Positions 56,198-64,000 of a stretch of DNA of 64,000 bases are shown piece by piece. The stretch lies in NCBI GenBank assembly GCA_958299035.1, contig CATQJL010000112.1:52194463-52258462 (forward strand). Direction: 5' to 3'. Under the pieces are notes generated by a model that saw nothing but the letters and a program-made list of their open reading frames with translations, did not search any database and was not told the origin of the DNA. Source of the stretch: Cylicocyclus nassatus. Taxonomy: Eukaryota > Nematoda > Chromadorea > Rhabditida > Strongylidae. Position numbers and translations under genes: made by a program. The stretch's first letter is position 1. Each line of letters begins with the position of its first letter.

Positions 56198-56584
56198 TTA
56201 TTCTTTCTGTTCATTATAATTGGTGGGACGTCTGGAACGGAGGTTATATCGAGTAGCAGGTGCCTCCGATGGGAAGGAAGTCTGCGGGATCTCCTCTTTG
56301 TCGATTTCTAGAGGTACCACTCGATTTATAGGTCGTCGTAAGCGTCGCTTGTTTGGCGTTTCCACGACGACTTCTCTCGTCGGCTTTTGAGGAGATTCAT
56401 CTACTTGTACGATTCGTGCGGTTTTCCATGTGTTCCTGGGCTGTACTGCGTCCCACAAGAGTACGATATCTCCTTCCTTTGGCGATTTTTTTGTTCCACG
56501 CTTCTCGTTCATCCGAATTTTATGCTGCTCTCTCAGGCTCTTAAGGTACTGTTCAGTCCAGACTTTCCAGAACTTTTCAGTCAA
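56198..56584 (-). pseudogene. Pol C-terminal region after integrase
   Basis: A 128-codon segment with FWKVWTEQYLKSLREQH, GDIVLLWD and RNTWKTARIVQV, the pattern of the domain that follows integrase in BEL/Pao polyproteins (DUF5641). It overlaps the end of the preceding segment by 8 nt in another frame, so a frame change of one occurs near 56580. It ends in TAA, followed in the same frame by the env region. Confidence 0.75.
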
Positions 56585-57353
56585 GGTCTACAGATGTTTT
56601 CAGCGCCGCTTCAGTTTGACGTTGTGTAGCTAGTTGTTGTGCTTCTTCTGGAGTGTGGTAAATTCGGTCTTGTCCTTCTCTACCTATGTACTCCAGAGGA
56701 TAATCCAGAGTCATCTTGTTTTGAATGAAGTCTATGGGTCGAAGTATTGGTTGTTCTTCCCATTTTTCCTCCTGATAAGTTAGAGGTCGTGAGTTCAAGA
56801 CCGCTTCTATCTCCGTGAGCATGGTCCTGAGGCCATCAAAAGTGATGGTTCGCACTCCAAGCGTTTTGTACAGCGAGTTTTTGATGGAGCGGATAAGCCT
56901 CTCATAAAATCCACCCTGCCACGGTGCATAAGGCGTTATATGGTTCCATCTAATCTCTCGCCATGCTATTTCGCTTCCTACTTCAGTGCTGTTGACTATA
57001 TTTTCTGTGGCGTCTTTCAGGATTTGCTCCCCCAACAGGAATGTTGGTGCATTGTCAGAAGTGAAAGTTTGCGGTACTCCTCTTCTTGCAAAGAACCTTC
57101 GAAGCGCGTTGAGGAATGCTTCTGTGGTCATGTCGCCCACGAGCTCCAAATGTATGAGCCTTGTTACTTGACATGTGAAAATGCATCCGTATGCCTTATT
57201 GGATTCGTCGTGATTATCAATGTCGTCAACGGTCCGAAATAATCCAATCCTATATGCTCGAACGGGCGTGCGCGGTGTACCCTTGTTACTGGCATCGCTT
57301 CCATGTCGAGATAGGCAAATGGGAGATTGTTCATCTTTTGGCATGGGACGCAT
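56577..57353 (-). pseudogene. Integrase catalytic core segment
   Basis: A 258-codon open segment holding most of the integrase core: FTSDNAPTF (second catalytic Asp) and TPYAPWQGGFYERLI (catalytic Glu). The first catalytic Asp (GLDYFGPL) lies in the preceding segment, because the frame changes between about 57240 and 57164. The first residues given are out of register with the domain. Confidence 0.8.
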
Positions 57354-58519
57354 CTTTGAATCAGGCTTCGTACTTGTTGTCTGAGCTTAGATATCCAGTA
57401 TTTTTCGCGTACGGTAGCCATTGTGTGGGCGATTCCACGATGATAGTGATTGTGGACCTCTGAGATGATGAGACGTGCCAACGTTGTTCTAGGTGCGATG
57501 TAGATGGGTGTTTTTGCTGTGATTGGTACATCGGATTGCTGCATGCGTCCATAGCAGCGTAAAACTCCTCTCTCGTCTCGTTGAATGTTCAGGTCCTTTT
57601 GTGACTTAATTTGGTGTTCGTCCACGTAAATTCTCTGGTGGTCGCGAATTAAGCACATTTGGCTTTCCTGCATCTCAACTCCCGTGATAGTCTGCGACAT
57701 CGAAACTCCTTTGAGTGCCGATATGTGCTCTTGCACAGCAACCTTCCTTTCGTGAGGTAGATGATTTATGGATCTGTGTATGAAACGCAGAACGTAGACC
57801 AGCACTCTCTGAGCTCTTTCGAGGGTGCTAAATCTGGTTAAATCGACTAATTCCTTCTCAGATGTTCTTTCTGTTACTGCCAAAGTCACCGTCTCCACTG
57901 GCATCATCGTCGTCTCTGATCCTTCGATTGCGTTCAGTTTAGAATGGTCTGGCTTGCTCGTGAAACTGGGTCCTGTCCACCAGAAGTGATTTTGAAACGC
58001 TTCCGATGATAGTCCTCTGGTTCCGCAATCAGCTGGGTTTTCTGCTGTTGAGACGTGTCCGAAGAGACATGTCGTGTTTCGACCGCGGAGGTCATTGCTG
58101 ATTCGCCTTATCTCTGTTAGTCGGTTTGTGACCAAAACGCCTGCGCTCTGACGTGATGGAGGAGTGTGTATCCATCCTAACACGATATCCGAATCTGTGT
58201 AGAGGATAACCTCCTTGATGTTACAAAGTGGTTCCAGTGCATCGCAGATAAAGTGGGACATTCGCACGCCTAGCGTTAATGCATTCATTTCCAACTTGGG
58301 AACCGTCATTGAAGTTTTGATAGATGGAATTTTGGATTTTGCCATTATGATGCTGGATTCTTCTTGAGAGGTGAGATATGCGCATGCTGCTATTGCGCAC
58401 TGGCTAGCAACATTGAAGACGACGAGTCTGTGGCCATCGGATTTGTTGAGGATTCGTCGATTCACCTCCTTGTAAAATGTGGAGATTTCTGATGTTATTT
58501 GATGCCACTGATCACGCAA
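57164..58519 (-). pseudogene. RNase H and integrase N-terminal segment
   Basis: A 451-codon segment. RNase H-like motifs include VPKLEMNALTLGVRM and ILYTDSDIVLGWIH. The integrase zinc-binding part follows (HNHYHRGIAHTMATVREKYW, then CVPCQK) and the start of the catalytic core with GLDYFGPL near the end. It overlaps the RT segment by 8 nt, indicating a one-base frame change near 58515. Confidence 0.8.
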
Positions 58520-60896
58520 TTGTGCTGGAAGCGGTGTGTCTCAGTCCAATCCTTCCTTCCATAATGACTGCATGAATATTTTTGCCGGTAGTAGGTAGTA
58601 GTAGAGGCACCAGAAATCCCATTGGATCATACACCGAAGCAAGTTGCTGTGTGACTGTTCGCTTGGTGTCGTTTCCCTTCAAGGTTGCCAACGAGCCTTT
58701 GATTATGAGTTTGTCCGTTTCCGAATTCCATGTGATGCCTAGGACCTTGGGGGAGGTGGATTTCATCTTGTCGGCCTCATCAATGGCGTTGCAGAAGGTT
58801 TTGTCGTTGGAGCAAAATTCTCTCAAGTTCATTTTGAGGTCTTGGAAGAGCTTCTTTGTGTGTGCATACTTCAAAAGTGCTTCGTTTGAAGATTGTGCAC
58901 CAAAGAATAAGTTGTCCACGTACAAATTCCTTCTTATTTCCGGGGCCATGTCGTCATCAGCTGTAGTTTCTAGGTGATGATCTATCGTAGCGCTTAACAG
59001 GAAGGGAGAAGCGTTGAGTCCGAAGGTAACTCTGGTGAATCTGTAGACCACTATGTTATCCGGCGTGGGTGGAAGTGAGATATCCCTGACCCAAATACAA
59101 CGGGTGGCGTCGCGGTCCTTTTCTTGCAGTCGTACTTGTAGGTATGCCTTTTCGATGTCCGACATCACTGCGATACTGTGCATTCGGAATCGAAGCAGAA
59201 TTCCAACCAAATCCGGGAGGGTGAGAGGGCCTTGATGGAGTACGTCGTTGAGGCTAGGGCAGTCTTTGTAGTGGGCTGGCGCGTCAAAGACGATTCTCAT
59301 CTTTGTCGTTTCCTTAGAGGGAGTGATTACCGCCTGATGCGGTAAATAGTAGACTACTTCTCCTTCATCAATGTACTTCGATATTACTTCTTCTATTATT
59401 CCCTTCTCTTGTTGTTCCTTGAAGATGTTGTCGTACGCTTGTAGTGTCTTCGGGTCCTTTTGATATATCTCCAGGATCTTTGCAAGACGTTTCATTGCTA
59501 GCGCCTTGTTATCGGGGAGTTCGGGATGGTTCTCTTTCCATGGTAGGCGTACGTAGTAGCCGTCCCTTTTCTCGATGGACTCCTTAAAATTTTCCAATAC
59601 TTTCTCGTTTGTTTTCTGGAGCTCCGTTTTTTGTGGACCAGTGTACTCCTCCGTACCGGTGGATTCCAAAGACCAGTAGCGGTTCCATGTCTCCTTTTCA
59701 GTTTCATGTCCTTGGAGTGTGCATGATACCGCCAGCCTTTGGCGCGTGTATCCTTGTCGACCGCTAATGATATATCCTAGCTTGGTCGGTATCAGGTGCA
59801 GTCCCGAACGCAGGTTCAAATTGCTGCTGAGTTCCATGAAGTTCCAAAGGTAATCGCAACCTAAGGGGATTTGTGGTCGCAGGTCTCCACCTTCTACAGG
59901 CAGGGACAAATCGTACTTTCCTTCCTTGATGAACCGTAGATCTTCAGGGTCGAGGTTCGCTCGCTGTACAGCGCTTGTAATATAATCATTCTTGTACAGC
60001 TGTACTTCGTGTTGTGTGCCTTCTTTGTCCAGCATCTTCAAAACGGTTTTGGCGCACGTTCTTGTCTTCACTGCAGGTGACCCAAACGTACTGAGCTCGA
60101 GAGAGGCTGTGCCTAATGTTGGCAACTTGAGCTCGTTTGCAAGCTCCTCTCCAATAAAAGAGAGCTCTGAACCTGTATCCAGCAAGACGACAGTTTCCCT
60201 TTTGTTCCCATCAGTGTCGAGTACCTGGATTGCTCCTGCGAGTAGGACTACTCTGTTCTGTCTCCAGCCATTTTCTTTCTTGAGCTGTAGTACTGTTGGA
60301 GTTTCGGCATTTTCCGTTGCTCGCTGTTTCGTTTCGTGAGTGTCTTGTCCGATTGACTCCGTTACCACATGCTGCTTCGAAGAACAATAAGGTTTTGCTG
60401 GCGTCTTCGGCTGATTTTTGGGTGTTCTTGGTACTTCTGTTCTCTTCTGTTGACTTCGCTCCGATCGATTTTGCGCGCCTTCGCCCGGCTTTTGTTCCAT
60501 ACATATTGCCGTATGATGTTTTTTGCCGCACTTTCGGCAGTTGCCGCTAAGGCATGAAATTACTCTGTGATCAATCGATCCGCAGTTGATACATCTGCCA
60601 GTGTCCAAAAAACTTTTTTTCTGTGCTGCTGTAGGAATTTGCGAACAATTCATCCACCCGTGTCCGTTACCTCCACAGCATTCACAAAGGTTGCTTGGTT
60701 TCCATCTGCCGATCGGTCCTGACGGTGATTTCATCGCCACCGTATTGTGACTTGCATGATTTCTTGTTTGTGTTTCGACCGAGAGCATGTGGTTTATCTG
60801 TTCCTCTTGTGATATGACGTCATCAAGGGCGTCGAGCCGTTGGTCCAATGTCCACTCGCTATTGTTTTCTTCTTTGTGTCTAAGTCGTTTCTCCAT
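58512..60896 (-). pseudogene. Zinc-knuckle, protease and reverse transcriptase segment
   Basis: A 794-codon segment in element order. Zinc knuckles are at residues 71-132 (CECCGGNGHGWMNC, CRKCGKKHHTAIC). The aspartic protease has VVLLDTGSELSFIGEE at about 236-251. RT begins near residue 480, with MRIVFDAPAHYKDCPSLND, VMSDIEKAYLQV (motif A) and NLYVDNLFFGA (YVDN, the catalytic motif C variant usual in BEL/Pao). The frame is also open for some codons upstream of the first Met and overlaps the end of the gag segment, so the real polyprotein probably ran on from gag without a new start. Confidence 0.85.
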
Positions 60897-60906
60897 AGCT
60901 GCTTTC

Positions 60907-61716
60907 CTAATGCGTACGTGAAACTTCTGGAGAAAGATTTGGATTGTTATCTGATTGCTGAGGTGCTTCTTCTAGTTGCGCTGCGATAGTTGAAAGTTTG
61001 TCCCATAATTGACGCTGATCTGCGGTGGTGGGTCCTCTTGCCAAGCAGTTGTGTAGACTTTTGTTCAGTTCCAGTATAATGCCATCTTTGTTGCCATAGC
61101 GTTTCGCCAAATGCTGTATGGCTTTTTCGTAATTATTTGCTGATACGAAGAATCGCGAGATCGATTGCTTCGCCTCCCCACTCAGGGCTGACAGTAAATA
61201 GTTAATTTGCAATTCCGTTAGATCCTGGTCGTGTACGTTGGCTTTGAATATGGCCCAGAAGTTGTCCCATTCCCATTTCTTTCCTGTGAAGCTTGGGATA
61301 GGTATAGTTGGAAGTTTGCTGACTGCTGCAGAACATTGGTGGTCGGTTCCACTTGTTCGGAGCGTAGCTGCCGTCGTTATTTCTTGTAGCATCTGCTTGG
61401 TATTGGATTTGTGTGCGTATAACTTCATGATAGTCTCTTGAGCAATCTCCGCGTGCTTGTCTAACTGATCTTCTTCTTCGTCTGTGGTATCCTGAAGTTT
61501 ATCGAAGGCTTCCGTGAGTTTAGTTAAGGATGCTTCGAGAAGTTCCAGATATTCGTCACACCTCGCCACAGTCATTGTGAATTCCTTGACTTGTTCTTGT
61601 TGTGTGCTTTTTCCCTTCAGGTGTTGAAGACGCTGTGTGGATTCTTCCAACCATGCCAGAGCGACTTGGCTTCTTTTGGTCATCAGTCCCTTGTACGCTC
61701 TTACTGTAGTTGTCAT
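60907..61716 (-). pseudogene. Gag N-terminal and capsid-like segment
   Basis: A 269-codon segment starting with a plausible ATG 140 bp after the primer site. Residues about 45-115 form a predicted coiled coil. LPTIPIPSFTGKKWEWDNFW and LLSALSGEAKQSI are the conserved BEL/Pao gag (DUF1759) positions. It stops at 60907. The downstream frame already carries the expected continuation before that stop, so a one-base frame change near 60940 separates gag from the rest. It could be a programmed shift, but the other frame changes in pol argue for mutation or sequencing error. Confidence 0.75.
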
Positions 61717-61855
61717 TATGGAAGTGCAGGAAAGAAATTCTGTGCAATTCTAGTATGTGCAGATGATCCACTATCGTGCAACAATCAAAGCGTATCGTGC
61801 AAAGCAAGCGAGACACACTTTATCTTCTGCAATAAAAGGTACCTCTTGATTTGGT

Positions 61856-61865
61856 CGATGCACCA
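61856..61865 (-). other. Primer-binding site, tRNA-Gly type
   Basis: On the minus strand TGGTGCATCG lies two bases after the 5' LTR. It is complementary to the CGATGCACCA 3' end of tRNA-Gly(GCC). This is the same primer choice as BEL/Pao element 1. Confidence 0.8.
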
Positions 61866-61867
61866 CT

Positions 61868-62280
61868 TGTATTGGTTGGTGGTGGGGATATATCAGAACT
61901 ATAAGACTTCGAATACCAAACCACAACCAAAAGTATTGCCACGCGGGACTTCGTATACGCACGAGCACACCTCAAACTTGGGTAATTAAACTTTATCTGG
62001 TTAACAAGAATAGCAACAATAAACACGATTAAATGGATAACAATGGATAAAATGAATAAATGAGATATAAACTACAAATATAACAAATTGAGAGAAGGCA
62101 AAACTAAAGAGCAAAGCGAATGGCGGAAGCAAGCAAGTGCAACGATACTTATATACATGACTCTATTCTTCTAGCTGCAGCTGCGCGCGACTTCACAGAT
62201 GACGTCCGAAAAACAATGCATCGGTGCTAGCATCTGGCCTTCTCCAGAAATATGCTACGAGATGACTAACATCTCGTATA
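61868..62280 (-). repeat. 5' LTR of BEL/Pao element 2
   Basis: 413 bp, nearly identical to 52351-52763. On the minus strand it begins TATACGAGATGTTAG and ends CCAACCAATACA. It should contain the promoter. A TATA-like motif is present (TGTATATAAGTATCG near 62155, minus strand). Confidence 0.92.
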
Positions 62281-62304
62281 TATAATTCCAAATAACAAAT
62301 AGTC

Positions 62305-63194
62305 ATCACATCGAAGTCTTAAAGGCACCGTCCACCCAAAGTGAGGGTTGATGAGATTTCGGTGCATACTAGTGTGGGCCCCCTCACTAGGCAAACCCCC
62401 AAGTAGCGCCACAAAATACTCCCTCCGAAGCGAGAAATCCGCTCCGGAAGGGACGTAACCAGAGGTGGTCACTCCGCCCACTTTGCAGGCGCACCGTTGG
62501 AGCTGCTACACGCACAGCGCGTACACTGCCTTGTCGTAGGCGACTAATCGGAGTTTTTCTAGTGTTATTTCGTGTATTAGTATTCTTAACCGTTCGTTTT
62601 TTATTCAATCATGCCGAATATAGCTATCATCAGCATCCGGCATAGTTGTTTCTTGATGTGAACATGATCTTTCTTTATAGCTGACGCTTTGTCAATGAAA
62701 CAAGATGAACATGCGAAGAGAACGTGAGTTTTTTTTTCATTGCAATGTAGTTACATCAAGTTCAAGAACTATTTGTAGTCAAAATGATCGTTGTCGTCGT
62801 TACTACATGACTATTGGATCATTGCAATCTGTCACGCATTTCTGCGCAGCTCACTTGCTATTGCTGTATGTTGATCATGACGTGTTATTAAATTATTTGA
62901 TGGAATTGCTTTGCAGACAAGTGAATCCTTTTCCATTTCCTAATACTCCTAATCGATTGCATAATTGCCCGTGACTAGTTTGCAATTTACGCCCTGCGTA
63001 TATCAGCGCGCCTGCAAAGTGGGCGGAGTGACCACCTCCGGTTACGTCCCTTCCGGAGCGGATTTCTCGCTTCGGAGGGAGTATTTTGCGGCGCTACTTG
63101 GGGGTTTGCCTAGTGGGGCGCCCACACTAGTATGCACCGAAATCTCATCAACCCTCACTTTGGGTGGACGGTGCCTTTAAGTATTTGATGTGAG
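62305..63194. mobile_element. Foldback MITE with ~190-bp arms
   Basis: TCACATCGAAGTCTTAAAGG at the left mirrors CCTTTAAGTATTTGATGTGA at the right. Inside the arms GCACCGTCCACCCAAAGTG, CTCCCTCCGAAGCGAGAAAT and CCCACTTTGCAGGCGC all recur in reverse complement. The middle (about 62510-63000) is AT-rich and non-coding. The left end lies 20-25 bp from the BEL/Pao element. Confidence 0.7.
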
Positions 63195-63631
63195 CGCATC
63201 TATTAATTTTGAGAACGTAAAAGTGACTTCGAGGAGGTAACAAAAACAATAGCAAATATTGCTAGAAGAAAAAATTGGATTCTGCATAAAGTATATTCTC
63301 TACTTCTGGTTTTGCTTAAAAAGAAAAGAACTAAAGGAAAAATATGTCTTAGAAGCACCCTTACAAGAACAACCACACATTTGTGCACAATCATGGAATC
63401 GTTAGTTTGCAAACATAAATGGTACAGTTCAACAATATCAGAGCAGTGGCATAGCGTTCTCGAGTACCTAGTTTAATAAAAGATGTTTATCACACTATTA
63501 GACAAGCACTTAAAACGAGACATAATAAATCTTATCCAGGCATTGAAAGGCATCGGGTTTTTTTTGTTTTTGTTTTGTTTTGTTTTTTGCCTGTGTAACT
63601 TTCTTTAAAGAATGAGACACAAAGCCGGCTT
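63195..63631. other. No gene recognised
   Basis: AT-rich spacer with a T-rich stretch containing TTTTGTTTTGTTTTG (about 63557-63590). No coding or repeat structure beyond that. Confidence 0.4.
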
Positions 63632-64000
63632 TAAAGGCAGTGTCCGGGCAAAAACTAGATTTTAAATCTCTTGTGCTTACCCGGCCTATTCACTACGTGA
63701 ATCCGAAAACGCGCATAGGAGCGCGCGAAAAAGAAGAAAAACGGTCCTAACGTAGGAGGGAATTCAGCAGGTGAGCGAGGTCCTGCCCACTGTGAATTCA
63801 GATCCCAGCTTCCGAAGCGATTCTCTCGCTCCCGATTTAAGTTAGCGATGTTAGAACGGCTAGCGGAATTGAGAAGACTGTTCCGAAAGCCGGGAGCGTA
63901 AATTCACTGTGGGTAGGACCCCGCCCTCTTGCTTTTTCCCTCCTGCGCTAGAGCCCTTTTTTGCCGTTCTGCGCGCTTTCCAGTGCGGATTTTCGGATTC
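63632..64000. mobile_element. Foldback MITE, cut by the window end
   Basis: GAATCCGAAAACGCGCA near 63700 is answered by a GTGCGGATTTTCGGATTC end at 63983-64000. AGGTCCTGCCCACTGTGAATT near 63780 is answered by AATTCACTGTGGGTAGGACC near 63901. The arms are about 100 bp or more and continue past the window. Confidence 0.6.

Larger units (their letters stand above)
52351..62280 (-). mobile_element. Full-length env-bearing BEL/Pao retroelement
   Basis: A 9930-bp element on the minus strand, bounded by 413-bp LTRs (52351-52763 and 61868-62280) and a 5-bp duplication TATAA (52346-52350 and 62281-62285). Order in transcript direction: 5' LTR, tRNA-Gly primer site, gag, zinc knuckles and protease, RT, RNase H, integrase, env-like region, accessory ORF, 3' LTR. 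This matches the env-bearing nematode BEL/Pao group typified by Cer7 and Tas. The LTRs differ at about one position, so insertion was recent. Nevertheless gag-pol carries about four frame changes and env is also broken, so this copy as assembled is not competent. Confidence 0.9.

Noticed and set aside
60900..60950. Programmed ribosomal frameshift between gag and pol
   Set aside because: No clear slippery heptamer and pseudoknot seen by eye, and three similar frame changes further on favour indels.

Overview
This is eukaryotic DNA, most likely from a nematode, probably a rhabditid or strongylid (the group is inference). Its genes have short introns with GT donors and TTTCAG-type acceptors. It carries a secreted cathepsin B gene, Tc1, mariner and hAT debris, and a BEL/Pao retroelement with an envelope-like region. 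A run of exactly 500 N at 33177-33676 is an assembly gap of placeholder size.

Two host genes are supported. The first is a RhoGEF gene on the plus strand. Fifteen exons (13364-18204) encode a Dbl-homology domain, a PH-like domain and a basic/acidic tail, and all exon phases agree. Five further phase-consistent exons at 5629-6570, plus weak coding stretches near 12962-13310, probably belong to its 5' part. The second is a complete 11-exon cathepsin B-like protease gene on the minus strand (38598 down to 33860), about 325 residues, with signal peptide, propeptide and the Cys/His/Asn catalytic residues. It lacks the His-His occluding loop. Its introns hold two transposon remnants and a possible 14-3-3-like fragment.

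Most of the rest is mobile DNA, often nested. At 1-9.4 kb are two copies of a 1.66 kb Tc1-type foldback element, one of them split by a hAT-type element with an 8-bp target duplication. At 20.5-28.4 kb is an RT-less BEL/Pao element with LTRs and a tRNA-Gly primer site, interrupted by a 3.8 kb terminal-inverted-repeat element. At 28.7-32.0 kb one hAT-type element is nested in another. At 41.2-45.9 kb is a CR1/Jockey-type LINE (ORF1 and ORF2) split by a mariner-type MITE and a foldback repeat.

At 52.35-62.28 kb is a full-length 9.93 kb BEL/Pao element on the minus strand. It has 413-bp LTRs that are almost identical, a tRNA-Gly primer site, gag, pol with RT/RNase H/integrase, and an env-like region with features of phlebovirus-type class II glycoproteins. 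The env region is broken by a stop and a frameshift. Between env and the 3' LTR lies an intact 291-codon coiled-coil ORF that I cannot assign to any known retroelement protein. This ORF is the best candidate for something undescribed. Foldback MITEs fill 62.3-64 kb.
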